DNA of 64,000 nucleotides from Mucilaginibacter phenanthrenivorans. GTDB taxonomy: Bacteria; Bacteroidota; Bacteroidia; Sphingobacteriales; Sphingobacteriaceae. Where the stretch lies: the NCBI RefSeq assembly GCF_024721155.1, contig NZ_JAHVAP010000001.1:372001-436000 (forward strand). The letters are read 5' to 3'. The notes under the pieces are model-generated. The model was not told the origin of the DNA and made no database searches. It saw only the letters and a list, made by a program, of their open reading frames with translations. Made by a program: the position numbers and the translations under genes. Below, piece after piece: positions 52,087-61,243 of this stretch (position 1 is the first letter of the stretch; each line of letters starts with the position of its first letter).

Positions 52087-52920
52087 TCATTTAACTTCAT
52101 AAGTAGAAGGGAACAATTGCGGTATGCCCTTTACTTTTATTTCAGGCACCCTTATTAAATATTTGACGGCGAATATAAACATCGCGCCATAAAAATACTT
52201 AATGTAATCCCAGCTAAATTTCGATAAGCGGAGGCTTTCGAAGTTAATGATATATGTTTTTGGGAAGTAGTAATTTTTAAAGCCTGCAAGCCTGATGCGG
52301 TAGGACAGGTCTATGTCGTGCCCAAACATCAGGAAGCGTTCGTCAAACATGCCGGCTTCATTTAACGCGGTTCTGCGCAACATCATGCAGGCACCGTTTA
52401 GAATATCCACCTCGGATTCGCGGAACTCTTCCACCCAATCCTTACGGTTACGGTCATATAAGCGGGTCTTTGAAAGGTGCTTGGCAAAACCAATCATTTT
52501 CAGGAAGGCTCCCCATGTGCTTGTTAAGCCGTGGATAGATTCCGGTAAAAAACGCCCCTGCGGACTAAGCATCCTGATTCCCATTCCGCCTGCATCGGTG
52601 TGGGTATCCATAAACGCAACCATCTTTTCAACTGAATCCCTGATTATTATTGTATCCGCACTGACTATTAAAATATACTCTCCTGTACAAGCCTCTAATC
52701 CCTGGTTGTTGGCTTTGGCTACACCAAGGTCTGTTTCATTTACAATTACCTTTAAACCAGGGAAGTTATTCGCCAGCATGTCAAGAGAATGATCTGCTGA
52801 TGCATTGTCTACTATAATTAATTCATAATCAATGCTTTTACAAGCGTCAATTAAAGAATTTAAGGCCTGTTTTAACATGATACAGGCGTTGCGGTTTACA
52901 ATAATAACAGATAGCTTCAT
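52087..52920 (-). CDS. Family 2 glycosyltransferase
   Basis: A 277-residue GT-A fold glycosyltransferase, likely membrane-associated on the cytoplasmic side and acting in polysaccharide or lipid-linked sugar synthesis. Motifs are LSVIIVNRNA at the N-terminus, LIIVDNASADHS, DLGVAKANNQGL, an SADT metal/nucleotide region, NGACMMLRR and GMFDERFLMFGHDIDLSYRIRLAG, which resemble rhamnosyltransferase-like GT2 proteins. I prefer ATG 52920, one base after the recR stop (TAATATG), to the upstream in-frame start 52953, because the family begins MKLSVIIVNR. Acceptor unknown. Confidence 0.9.
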   Translation of the reverse strand: MKLSVIIVNRNACIMLKQALNSLIDACKSIDYELIIVDNASADHSLDMLANNFPGLKVIVNETDLGVAKANNQGLEACTGEYILIVSADTIIIRDSVEKMVAFMDTHTDAGGMGIRMLSPQGRFLPESIHGLTSTWGAFLKMIGFAKHLSKTRLYDRNRKDWVEEFRESEVDILNGACMMLRRTALNEAGMFDERFLMFGHDIDLSYRIRLAGFKNYYFPKTYIINFESLRLSKFSWDYIKYFYGAMFIFAVKYLIRVPEIKVKGIPQLFPSTYEVK

Positions 52921-52921
52921 A

Positions 52922-53539
52922 TTACCTCGACAATGAATTGGTGTACGGAACACGCGTAGCTATCGATCGCCCCAGGGTGATTTCATCTACATACTCCAAT
53001 TCACCACCAAAAGCTATGCCACGCGCTATTGTCGAGATAGTTATGTTGAAAGATTTTAAGCGTTTGTCTAAGTAAAATATAGTGGTATCGCCCTCCATGG
53101 TAGCGCTAAGGGCGAAAATAATTTCCTTAACATCATTTTCCTTAAGGCGATCCAGTAACGAGTCTACTTCAAGATCTGAAGGACCGACGCCATCCATTGG
53201 AGATATTAAGCCACCCAGTACATGATAAACGCCATTATATTGATTGGTATTTTCAATCGCCATTACATCACGGGTATCTTCGACCACACAAATGATGCTG
53301 CCATCCCGTTTTGGGGATGAGCAGATCTCGCAAACGGGATGATCGGAAATATTCAGGCAAACCCTGCAAAACTGGATCTCGTTGCGCAGCTTACTGATGG
53401 TTGAACTAAATTTCGCCACATCATCCTTATCCTGGCTAAGCAGGTGTAAAACCAAACGTAGCGCAGTTTTTTGACCCACGCCCGGCAATTTCGCAAATTC
53501 GCCTACAGCATCTTCCAGCAACTTTGATGAAAAGTTCAT
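52922..53539 (-). CDS. recR: Recombination mediator protein RecR
   Basis: Helps load RecA on gapped DNA in the RecFOR pathway. The 205 residues have the N-terminal helix-hairpin-helix (AKLPGVGQKTALRLVLHLL), the zinc finger C-R-V-C...C-E-I-C at about residues 57-72, and a Toprim domain (ICVVEDTRDVMAIENT, YHVLGGLISPMDGVGPSDL). The C-terminal ATRVPYTNSLSR is typical. It is the first gene of the pair with the glycosyltransferase, which starts directly after its stop. Start chosen at ATG 53539. Confidence 0.97.
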   Translation of the reverse strand: MNFSSKLLEDAVGEFAKLPGVGQKTALRLVLHLLSQDKDDVAKFSSTISKLRNEIQFCRVCLNISDHPVCEICSSPKRDGSIICVVEDTRDVMAIENTNQYNGVYHVLGGLISPMDGVGPSDLEVDSLLDRLKENDVKEIIFALSATMEGDTTIFYLDKRLKSFNITISTIARGIAFGGELEYVDEITLGRSIATRVPYTNSLSR

Positions 53540-53576
53540 GTTGCGAATTTAAAAAATAATAGGTAAATCGCTCAGG

Positions 53577-53651
53577 GTTCATGGTTAATAGTTCATGGTT
53601 CATAGTTGAACAAGTGAAACGGCTATGAACCATGAACCATCAACTATGAAC
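53577..53651. repeat. GTTCATGGTT-type hairpin element
   Basis: Arms 53577-53605 and 53623-53651 pair at 26 of 29 positions, built from the words GTTCATGG and CTATGAACC. It lies between divergent recR and the symporter and ends 5 nt before the symporter ATG. Related to 46051-46121. Confidence 0.65.
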
Positions 53652-53656
53652 TACTC

Positions 53657-55153
53657 ATGTCCCCCGGAATACTGCTTTCATTTATAATAGGATACTTTTT
53701 AGTTTTACTCGTGATCTCCTGGCTGACTTCCTGGAAATCATCAGACAACGACACATTCTTCGTTGCCAACCGTAATTCAAAATGGTATTTGGTGGCTTTT
53801 GGTATGATTGGTACGGCTTTAAGCGGGGTGACGTTTATATCAGTCCCCGGCAAAGTTGGCGCGCCTACCGGCGACCAGTTTGAGTATTTCCAGTTTGTTT
53901 TAGGCAATGCCGTTGGCTTTGTGGTTATAGCAACAGTTTTATTGCCTTTGTACTATCGGCTGAAACTCACCTCGATATACAGTTATATTGAAGGGGCGCT
54001 TGGTACCTGGAGCTATAAAACGGCAGCCGGCATTTTTTTGATCAGCCGGATCATCGGTTCCTCATTTCGACTCTATTTAGTGGTGATAGTTTTACAGAAA
54101 TTTATTTTTGACAGCTATCACGTACCATTCGCAGTAACAGGCTTGATTTGTTTGGTGCTGATCTGGTCGTACACGTTTAAAGGCGGATTGAAGACCATTA
54201 TCATTACTGATAGCCTGCAAACACTGTTCCTGGTGTCGTCAGTCTTTTTGTCCATCTATTTTATCTGTCAAAGTTTGCATTATAATATTTTTGAAGCGGC
54301 GGAAGCTGTAAAAAACAGCAGCTATTCAAAGGTGTTTTTCTTTGACGATTTCCTAACCAGTAAATTCCATTTCAGTAAAGCGTTTTTAGGGGGATTGTTT
54401 ATTACTGTTGCTATGACAGGCCTCGATCAGGACCTGATGCAGAAAAACCTGAGCCTCAAAAATATCCGCGAAGCGAAAAAGAACATGTTCAGCTTTACTG
54501 TTGTATTTGTGATCATCAATATTTTCTTTCTCGGGGTTGGTGCATTGCTTTACATGTACGCTGCCAAGTATGGTATCAAGGTTGAAAAAACGGATTATCT
54601 GTATCCAACCATCGCACTAAAATACCTGGGACTGGTTCCTGCGATGGTATTTATGCTTGGCTTAACGGCGGCGACATTTGCAACAACTGATTCAGCATTA
54701 ACCGCGCTTACCACTTCATTTTGCGTCGACTTTTTGGGCTTTAATAAAAACAAGGATGTTAACAGTAAAAAAATGGTGAACACACGCCACTATGTGCATA
54801 TCGCATTTTCGGGGGCTATGCTGCTTACCATCATTATATTTAACGCTATAACCAATACTGCTGTAGTGAACGCTATTTTTAAGGTGGCATCCTATACTTA
54901 CGGGCCATTACTTGGTTTATATTCCTTTGGATTGTTTTTAGGGAACAGGCAAGTGAAGGATAAGCTGGTGCCATTTATTTGTTTGATCTCGCCGGCTATC
55001 TGCTATTACCTCAGTTTGAATTCCGCGACTTTACTGGGAGGTTACGTTTTTGATAACGAACTGATAATAGTTAACGGATTAATTACTTTTGTTGGCCTTT
55101 GGATCACATCTTCTGCGAGGTCTAAAAGTGCGAAAACCGTAAGGCTGGCCTGA
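53657..55153 (+). CDS. Sodium:solute symporter family protein
   Basis: Integral inner-membrane Na+-coupled importer of the SSS family, 498 residues with about 13 hydrophobic helices. Family signatures include FFVANRNSKWYLVAFGMIGTALSGVTFISVPG near the first helices, LTSIYSYIEGALGTWSY, WSYTFKGGLKTIIITDSLQT, GLDQDLMQKNLSLKN and ATFATTDSALTALTTSFCVDF, which carries the Na2-site Ser/Thr residues. The substrate (sugar, proline, pantothenate or other) cannot be read. The start ATG is preceded at once by a hairpin repeat and shows no clear ribosome site. Confidence 0.92.
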   Translation: MSPGILLSFIIGYFLVLLVISWLTSWKSSDNDTFFVANRNSKWYLVAFGMIGTALSGVTFISVPGKVGAPTGDQFEYFQFVLGNAVGFVVIATVLLPLYYRLKLTSIYSYIEGALGTWSYKTAAGIFLISRIIGSSFRLYLVVIVLQKFIFDSYHVPFAVTGLICLVLIWSYTFKGGLKTIIITDSLQTLFLVSSVFLSIYFICQSLHYNIFEAAEAVKNSSYSKVFFFDDFLTSKFHFSKAFLGGLFITVAMTGLDQDLMQKNLSLKNIREAKKNMFSFTVVFVIINIFFLGVGALLYMYAAKYGIKVEKTDYLYPTIALKYLGLVPAMVFMLGLTAATFATTDSALTALTTSFCVDFLGFNKNKDVNSKKMVNTRHYVHIAFSGAMLLTIIIFNAITNTAVVNAIFKVASYTYGPLLGLYSFGLFLGNRQVKDKLVPFICLISPAICYYLSLNSATLLGGYVFDNELIIVNGLITFVGLWITSSARSKSAKTVRLA

Positions 55154-55221
55154 TTGGAGCGTTAGGCAAAACTTAATGAATAACCATTTGTAATAATATA
55201 TCTATTAAATAAACCGTTTCT

Positions 55222-55257
55222 ATCTTCCGGACTTTTCCGACTTTCGGACTCCCGGAC
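55222..55257. repeat. Word-like intergenic repeat, CGGACT family
   Basis: CCGGACTTTTCCGACTTTCGGACTCCCGGACT-like wording: the word CGGACT or a close variant four times in 36 bp, ending 12 nt before the LOG-family start codon. Confidence 0.5.
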
Positions 55258-55269
55258 TATCTACTACTT

Positions 55270-55977
55270 ATGACAGGTGAAGAAAAAATAAGACAAGCTT
55301 TTGAGAACAAAAACTGGCAGGAGATAAAGGTTACCGACTCCTGGCAGATCTTTAAAATTATGGCCGAATTTGTCGACGGCTTTGAAAAATTGGCTAAAAT
55401 CGGCCCGTGTGTATCTATATTCGGTTCTGCCCGAACCCATAACGATAGCAAGTATTACAAAATGGCGGAAGAAACCGCACGGATCTTAACCGAAAGGGGA
55501 TATGGTGTTATTTCGGGTGGCGGGCCCGGAATTATGGAGGCAGCCAATAAAGGCGCTTATGAGGCAGGTGGTAAATCTGTAGGTTTAAATATCGAGCTAC
55601 CCTTTGAGCAATTCCATAATAAGTATATCGACAGGGATAAGATCCTCGAGTTTGATTACTTTTTTATTCGCAAGGTAATGTTCATGAAATACTCGCAGGG
55701 TTTTATTGTGTACCCGGGTGGGTTCGGAACCATGGATGAGTCATTCGAGGCAATAACCTTAATTCAAACAGGTAAAATAGCCCGCTTCCCGATTGTATTT
55801 GTTGGCACTGATTACTGGAAGGGTTTATTTGACTGGGTTGAACAAAAAATGCTCGACCAGGAACATAATATCCATCCTGATGACCTGATGCTATACCGTG
55901 TGGTTGATACCGCCGAAGAGGCTACTGAGCATATCTTCCGTTTCTATAATAAATACGTGTTGAAGCCGAACTTCTAA
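55270..55977 (+). CDS. LOG family protein (TIGR00730-type)
   Basis: A 235-residue Rossmann-fold protein of the LOG/lysine decarboxylase-like family, whose members hydrolyse cytokinin-type or other nucleoside 5'-monophosphates to release the base. It shows IFGSARTHNDSKYY, YGVISGGGPGIMEAANKGAYEAGG and the signature YPGGFGTMDESFE. The protein has about 40 extra residues before the domain. In bacteria without cytokinin signalling the role is probably nucleotide salvage or clean-up. It is followed by a perfect terminator hairpin. Confidence 0.9.
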   Translation: MTGEEKIRQAFENKNWQEIKVTDSWQIFKIMAEFVDGFEKLAKIGPCVSIFGSARTHNDSKYYKMAEETARILTERGYGVISGGGPGIMEAANKGAYEAGGKSVGLNIELPFEQFHNKYIDRDKILEFDYFFIRKVMFMKYSQGFIVYPGGFGTMDESFEAITLIQTGKIARFPIVFVGTDYWKGLFDWVEQKMLDQEHNIHPDDLMLYRVVDTAEEATEHIFRFYNKYVLKPNF

Positions 55978-55981
55978 ACAG

Positions 55982-56019
55982 AAAAAAAGCGATGAACTGA
56001 AGGGTTCATCGCTTTTTTT
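55982..56019. terminator. Bidirectional terminator with perfect 16-bp stem
   Basis: AAAAAAAGCGATGAAC and GTTCATCGCTTTTTTT around a 6-nt loop, with an A-tract and a T-tract. It serves the convergent LOG and TlpA-like genes. Confidence 0.9.
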
Positions 56020-56037
56020 ATTGCTCTTGTCTGTTAT

Positions 56038-57996
56038 TTATTTTGAACCGCTTTTGGGTTCAGTTGTTTTCTGTGCAGATGCATAAGCTTCGGGATTACC
56101 TGCTATATCAACCATGTTGATTACCTCGTTAAGCACTTTTTCCGGTGTGCCAGAGTAACCTACATATTTGAAGCGGATATTACCAGCTTTATCTATGATG
56201 AACTTGGTAGGAATTCCATCTACCTTAAAGGTGCTCACTACCTTATCCTGTTTGCCCGATTCTGTCTTTTCATCTATCAGCACATGGAAGGTATATTTGT
56301 TGTCGGCAATAAATTTCTTTACGCCATCTACATAATTCGACCCTGTTTCCCAAACGTCAATAAATAAAAACTTGACGTTAGGGTTGTCCTTGAATTTATT
56401 TACAGCCATTTGCATTCCTGGGAATGATGCCTTGCATGGGCCGCACCAGGTTGCCCAAAAATCAACTATTACAACTTTTCCTTTAAGGTCTGCAAGTGAG
56501 ACAGTATTGCCGTCAAGATCTTTCAAAGCAAAGGCGGGTGACGGTTGGTTAATCATTGTTTTGGCAAGTTCAGCTATTGCTTTGGCTTTTGCAGCCGCTT
56601 CTAATGCCGAAAAATATTCATCATAGCCTTTGTCGCTTCCTTTTACCTTGATATAATTCTTTTTAAACTCATCCTTTAGTACAGCAGTGCCCTTCGCATC
56701 TTTAATCGCATTTTCTGCATATTCAAATGCTTTGGCGTTTTGGCCCAGGGCACCCAAAATTTGTACATAGTGCTCAGCTACTTCCGGGTCGGTGGCCTTG
56801 GCATGGTCAACTACTGGTTGCTCATACTTTAACGCTTCCGCAAATTTGTTTTGCTTCATTAAAATATATGCATAGGTATCTGCGTACATATCGTAACTTT
56901 CTTCATAATTCTTTTTCGCCTGCGAAGGTGAGCTATATGCCATAGCAACGGGATTCTTTATATCTTCTGCAACTATATCCAATGATTGTTTTGACAATTT
57001 CGCTGCATCGTCCATGTGTTCACCTTTTTCGGCCCATTGATAAGCTGTGTTATTTAAACCCATAGCAAGATTGCTTTTGTTTTTTACCTGGGCAGCAACC
57101 CTGTCATAGTTGGTGATATCTCCTTTGGTTAGGTAAGCATTAGCCAGCTGAACACGTAAATTGTCCTGGATTGGATGTTTTTCGCTTTTGTCTTCAGGGT
57201 ATTTTTTAATGTAAACATTATAAATGGAATCTTTTTTAGCAACGTCTTTTTCCTTGTAGAACGAGGTGCTTAACTCATTCTTAACTGTTAGCCCGTCCGG
57301 GAATTTGTTTTTCACAATCGTATTTAGCGAGTCGGCTCCGCTGCTTTTTGTCATATTCAAGAGGTTAACCGCCATCATCAGGTCCTTTTCATCGCTGCTT
57401 TTTTCAAGCGATTTGATTTCCTCAGATACTTCTGCCTTATACTCGGGTTTACGGGCAATCATATAATAATAACTTGCCTCGTAATCCTTTTTGGTATCAG
57501 GATGCAGCGCAAACTCTTTCTTGTATAATTCCATGCCAGCGACAGCGTCAGTTTTTATTTTAGCAAAATATTGCCCCATTCCGCTCGCTAGTAAGTTGCC
57601 ATTCATCGCATAAGCTCCGGCAACAGGTTGTTTGTCTTTATACACTAAATAGGTGTAGCCTTTGTCGTTATTGGCATCAACATCACTGCCGCTGCTTATT
57701 TTAATGAAGAAAGATTTCGCAGTGGCCGGAATGGTTAAATCCCCGGTTAGTAATTTTCCATTAGGCTTTAGGTCGATATCGGCAACCGGGTAATCTTTGT
57801 TATCTAAATAAAATACAGAAGCTGTAATGTCCTTTTTACCATCGACAACGGTTCCCGTCGGATCGTACGTCATCGTGATCTTTTCACCGGGGGAGGGATA
57901 GTCGCTTGAGAGTTTAACGTGAGATTCCGTTTGTGCGATGGCGAAATGCATTACCAGAACGCCCGGCAATAGCAATAAAGTTTTCATAGTTTTCAT
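56038..57996 (-). CDS. Secreted TlpA-like thioredoxin with N-terminal repeat region
   Basis: A 652-residue exported protein. After the signal peptide (ending AIAQ) come a beta-rich domain to about residue 140 and a long helical TPR-like region (about 150-480; EKDLMMAVNLL, YNVYIKKYPEDKSEKHPIQ, ADTYAYILMKQNKFAEALKYEQ). A C-terminal thioredoxin domain has FWATWCGPCKASFPGM with the CxxC active site and the cis-proline in GIPTKFIIDK. Such proteins reduce or isomerise disulfides, or help cytochrome c maturation, in the periplasm. The N-terminal region is unusual in length and probably binds a partner. Target unknown. Confidence 0.88.
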   Translation of the reverse strand: MKTMKTLLLLPGVLVMHFAIAQTESHVKLSSDYPSPGEKITMTYDPTGTVVDGKKDITASVFYLDNKDYPVADIDLKPNGKLLTGDLTIPATAKSFFIKISSGSDVDANNDKGYTYLVYKDKQPVAGAYAMNGNLLASGMGQYFAKIKTDAVAGMELYKKEFALHPDTKKDYEASYYYMIARKPEYKAEVSEEIKSLEKSSDEKDLMMAVNLLNMTKSSGADSLNTIVKNKFPDGLTVKNELSTSFYKEKDVAKKDSIYNVYIKKYPEDKSEKHPIQDNLRVQLANAYLTKGDITNYDRVAAQVKNKSNLAMGLNNTAYQWAEKGEHMDDAAKLSKQSLDIVAEDIKNPVAMAYSSPSQAKKNYEESYDMYADTYAYILMKQNKFAEALKYEQPVVDHAKATDPEVAEHYVQILGALGQNAKAFEYAENAIKDAKGTAVLKDEFKKNYIKVKGSDKGYDEYFSALEAAAKAKAIAELAKTMINQPSPAFALKDLDGNTVSLADLKGKVVIVDFWATWCGPCKASFPGMQMAVNKFKDNPNVKFLFIDVWETGSNYVDGVKKFIADNKYTFHVLIDEKTESGKQDKVVSTFKVDGIPTKFIIDKAGNIRFKYVGYSGTPEKVLNEVINMVDIAGNPEAYASAQKTTEPKSGSK

Positions 57997-58116
57997 GAGT
58001 GTGGTATTTAAGGATTAAGGAAATGTTAACAATACATTTTGAGCGAATAGCGCCCTGGTGATTTATAACTATATTATTAGTTAAAGGTAGATCATTGTTT
58101 TCTTAATTCCAACTTA

Positions 58117-58151
58117 TTGTTTAAAAATATTACATTAAATTTTTTACTTTG
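58117..58151 (+). promoter_or_regulatory. Candidate promoter of the first MFS pump
   Basis: TTG at 58117-58119 and TTACTTTG at 58144-58151 (one mismatch), spacer 24 bp, one longer than the usual range. The -7 box ends 6 nt before ATG 58158. Confidence 0.35.
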
Positions 58152-58157
58152 CGCGTT

Positions 58158-59396
58158 ATGCATAAACCGAAAAAGCAGGCTGCGCTGGGCTTTATATTTG
58201 CTACATTATTAATTGACGTTATTGGACTGGGCATCATTATACCGGTTATCCCTAAACTAATTGAACACTTAATTCACGGCGATGTAAGTGACGCATCCGG
58301 ATACGCCGGTTGGCTCACAGCTGCTTATGCCAGCATGCAATTCTTTTGCGCGCCGCTAATCGGCAACCTAAGCGACAGGTTTGGCCGCCGCCCGGTATTA
58401 CTTTGCTCACTGCTTGGCTTTAGTGTCGATTATTTATTTTCTGCATTTGCACCAACTATCTGGTTGTTATTTGTTGGGCGGATTATTGCCGGCATTACAG
58501 GCGCAAGTTTTACAACTGCCACAGCTTATATTGCGGACATTAGCGAACCCGAAAAACGTGCAGCCAATTTCGGATTGGTAGGGGTGGCCTTTGGCCTGGG
58601 ATTTATTATCGGGCCAGTGCTCGGCGGTATTTTAGGTAAATACGATGTACATTATCCATTCATAGCTGCTGCAATTTTAGCTTTGGCTAATGCAGTATAT
58701 GGTTATTTTATTCTTCCGGAGTCGCTTGCTGTTGAGAACCGCAGGCCGCTTGATTTTAAAAAGATCAATCCATTCACTTCGTTATTTCAGCTGAAAAAAT
58801 ATAAATCAGTTATTGGCTTAGCGGCATCATTGTTCCTGGTATATTTCGCGGCCCAGGCCGTGCAAAGCGTGTGGACCTTTTATACCATGGACAAATTTCA
58901 CTGGAACGAAGCGTGGGTTGGCTATTCACTTGGCTTTGTGGGGTTAATGGTGGCTTTGGTACAAGGTGGACTGATCCGGATAATAATACCGAAACTTGGG
59001 CAGGAGCGAAGCATCTGGGTCGGCTTACTGCTATATGCAATCGGCCTGGCCTTATTTGCCGTTGCAAGCAAAGGCTGGATGATGTTTGCCTTTTTGGTGC
59101 CCTATTGCCTGGGTGGAATTGCCGGACCTGCATTACAAGGTTATATGAGTAATAATGTGCCGCCTAACGAACAGGGGAACTTACAGGGTGGCCTTACAGG
59201 GCTGATGAGTCTCAGCTCTATCTTTGGTCCGTTGTTGATGACAGAATCCTTTTATTTTTTCACGAAACCTAATCATTTCTTTCAATTTCCCGGAGCACCT
59301 TTTGCAATAGGCGCGGTTCTGATGCTTTTAAGCTCTATATTAGCAGTACGGAGTTTTAAGAGAAGGAGGGACGAAGACCCGATAATAGCAAATTAG
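58158..59396 (+). CDS. TetA-like MFS drug exporter, copy 1
   Basis: Drug:H+ antiporter of 412 residues with 12 predicted helices. The TetA/MdtG-like group is recognised by [16 protein letters not shown], the motif [36 protein letters not shown] and [23 protein letters not shown]. It starts at ATG 58158; a TTG 9 nt upstream overlaps the candidate promoter. A paralogue with the same helices follows after 114 bp. Related proteins export tetracycline or other drugs, but no resistance can be claimed from the sequence alone. Confidence 0.9.
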   Translation: MHKPKKQAALGFIFATLLIDVIGLGIIIPVIPKLIEHLIHGDVSDASGYAGWLTAAYASMQFFCAPLIGNLSDRFGRRPVLLCSLLGFSVDYLFSAFAPTIWLLFVGRIIAGITGASFTTATAYIADISEPEKRAANFGLVGVAFGLGFIIGPVLGGILGKYDVHYPFIAAAILALANAVYGYFILPESLAVENRRPLDFKKINPFTSLFQLKKYKSVIGLAASLFLVYFAAQAVQSVWTFYTMDKFHWNEAWVGYSLGFVGLMVALVQGGLIRIIIPKLGQERSIWVGLLLYAIGLALFAVASKGWMMFAFLVPYCLGGIAGPALQGYMSNNVPPNEQGNLQGGLTGLMSLSSIFGPLLMTESFYFFTKPNHFFQFPGAPFAIGAVLMLLSSILAVRSFKRRRDEDPIIAN

Positions 59397-59411
59397 ATAA
59401 TGGATATTTTT

Positions 59412-59446
59412 AACTAGTCTCTAGCCTCCAGCCTCTAATCTCTAAC
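59412..59446. repeat. Word-like intergenic repeat, CTAATCTCT family
   Basis: AGTCTCTAGCCTCCAGCC followed by TCTAATCTCTAAC between the two MFS genes. It shares words with the elements at 14411 and 25697. Confidence 0.55.
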
Positions 59447-59510
59447 AAATATTTAACAACTATCAAAACCTTTTACACGTCTCCCGTATTTTTAGGGTGA
59501 AATAATCAAT

Positions 59511-60728
59511 ATGGCAAAACCCAAACAGTCTGCAGCACTTGGATTTATATTTGTAACCATCTTTATTGATGTGCTGGGTTTAGGGATCATCATTCCCGTT
59601 ATGCCTAAGTTACTCCAGGTTTTAGGAAATATTGATGTGAGCAAGGCATCAACTTATATTGGCTGGTTAACCTTTGTATATGCATCTATGCAGTTCCTGT
59701 TTGCCTCAGTAATGGGCAACCTTAGTGACAGGTATGGCCGCCGTCCAATTTTACTGATCTCTTTATTCGGTTTTGCAATCGACTACCTGGTAATGGCCTT
59801 TTCACCCTCGATTCTATGGCTATTTGTTGGTCGCACCATTGCCGGGATCTGCGGTGCGAGCACGTCAACTGCCACAGCCTACATTGCCGATGTAAGTACA
59901 GGAAGCAAAAGGGCGGCCAATTTTGGATTGGTTGGCGCCGCTTCTGCGATAGGATTGATATTCGGAATTGCGCTGGGTGCATACCTGAGCGCTATTAATT
60001 TAAGGTTACCGTTTATGGCGGCGGCGGGGTTCGCTTTTGCCAATGGCTTTTATGGGTTATTTGTATTGCCTGAATCGCTTAAGCCGCAATACCGCAGAAA
60101 ATTTGAATGGAGCCGCGCTAACCCGTTCCTGTCATTATGGAGGATCTATAAAAAAAGGCCCGCATTAGCCAGCTTGTTGGGCGCCACCGCTATTGTGTAT
60201 ATCGCACAAAAGGCAGTAGAGTATTTGTTGTCCACCTTTCTTTATGAAAAATTTGACTGGACTCCGGCAAGCGTTGGTACCCTGGGTATTTTTGTAGGCG
60301 TGGTATTGGTAGCTATACAAGGCGGACTAATAAGATACACTGTCCCCAAGTTTGGCCAGCAGAAAAATATCATCGCGGGTTTAATTTTTTATGCGATAGG
60401 GTTGGCGCTGATAGCATTTGCTTCAAAAGGCTGGATGCTTTATGTGTTCATGGTGCCTTATTGCCTTGGCGGTTTATCCGGCCCTGCCTTACAGGGGATT
60501 GCAACTGATGAGGTTGCGAAAAATGAACAAGGCGAATTACAAGGTGCCTTCGCCATTTTGAATAGCATCAGCCTTATTATTGGGCCGCTTTTATTAAGTT
60601 ATGTGTTTTTCTTCTTCACAAAAAAGGAGGGGGCTATCGTCCATTTTCCGGGAGCGCCTTATTTGTTAGCATCCATTTTGATGATCATCAGTACCTTTAT
60701 AGCTGTTAGAAGTTTCAAAAAAACTTAA
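59511..60728 (+). CDS. TetA-like MFS drug exporter, copy 2
   Basis: A 405-residue paralogue of the preceding pump, alike along its whole length: [70 protein letters not shown] and YCLGGLSGPALQGI. The tandem pair probably arose by local duplication and has since diverged in the N-terminal loops. A small LuxR-type membrane protein starts 20 nt after its stop, which suggests coupled regulation. Substrate unknown. Confidence 0.9.
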   Translation: MAKPKQSAALGFIFVTIFIDVLGLGIIIPVMPKLLQVLGNIDVSKASTYIGWLTFVYASMQFLFASVMGNLSDRYGRRPILLISLFGFAIDYLVMAFSPSILWLFVGRTIAGICGASTSTATAYIADVSTGSKRAANFGLVGAASAIGLIFGIALGAYLSAINLRLPFMAAAGFAFANGFYGLFVLPESLKPQYRRKFEWSRANPFLSLWRIYKKRPALASLLGATAIVYIAQKAVEYLLSTFLYEKFDWTPASVGTLGIFVGVVLVAIQGGLIRYTVPKFGQQKNIIAGLIFYAIGLALIAFASKGWMLYVFMVPYCLGGLSGPALQGIATDEVAKNEQGELQGAFAILNSISLIIGPLLLSYVFFFFTKKEGAIVHFPGAPYLLASILMIISTFIAVRSFKKT

Positions 60729-60748
60729 ATTAGTGGCTTATAATAATT

Positions 60749-61174
60749 ATGAAACAGGTTGTTATAGGCTTCGGGTTACTCATTACTGCGCTGCTGATAT
60801 TATTCCGTGTGGCAAATTTTTATAATGTAAGCGGCGGAAGTTCGGGCAATTTCTGGATAGCAGCATTCAGCCTGTTGTTTTTGGTGATAGGAATTGTGTT
60901 AAGCAGGAAGCTGTTCACCAAAACTGTAGTTGTTAATCAACAAACACCAGTTGCCATTAATCACGATCAGCTTATTCAATCCGGTATTAGTAAGCGCGAA
61001 GCAGAGATCCTTTTATTGATTCATGATGGCCTGTCAAACCAGCAAATTGCGGATAAACTGTTCCTCTCTGAAAATACCATCAAAAAGCACATCTCCAACA
61101 TCTTTCAGAAATTACAGGTTGAGCGGCGTACCGAAGCAATAAAAAAGGCGCTAGAGTTATCTATAATTAAATAA
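60749..61174 (+). CDS. Small membrane protein with LuxR-type HTH domain
   Basis: A 141-residue protein with two transmembrane helices at about residues 3-20 and 33-51, and a C-terminal GerE/LuxR-type helix-turn-helix (SKREAEILLLIHDGLSNQQIADKLFLSENTIKKHISNIFQKLQVERRTEAI). No receiver domain is present. A membrane-tethered LuxR-type regulator of this size is unusual outside Bacteroidota. It is probably co-transcribed with the MFS pair. It may sense a membrane signal and control its own operon, but this is inference. Confidence 0.85.
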   Translation: MKQVVIGFGLLITALLILFRVANFYNVSGGSSGNFWIAAFSLLFLVIGIVLSRKLFTKTVVVNQQTPVAINHDQLIQSGISKREAEILLLIHDGLSNQQIADKLFLSENTIKKHISNIFQKLQVERRTEAIKKALELSIIK

Positions 61175-61181
61175 TCTATAT

Positions 61182-61217
61182 GTAGTCTGAGACACAATAC
61201 TTTGTGTCTCAGACTAC
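61182..61217. repeat. Hairpin element, GAGACACAA type
   Basis: A perfect 16-bp stem (GTAGTCTGAGACACAA/TTGTGTCTCAGACTAC) with loop TACT. It resembles the AGACGCAA...TTGCGTCT hairpin 30 bp downstream and could also terminate the MFS-LuxR transcript. Confidence 0.75.
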
Positions 61218-61243
61218 CCATGTTAAATTTCATCATCCTTTAA

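Noticed and set aside
58158..60728. Tetracycline resistance claim for the MFS pair
   Set aside because: They look TetA-like, but this branch includes many pumps with other substrates, so only the family is given.
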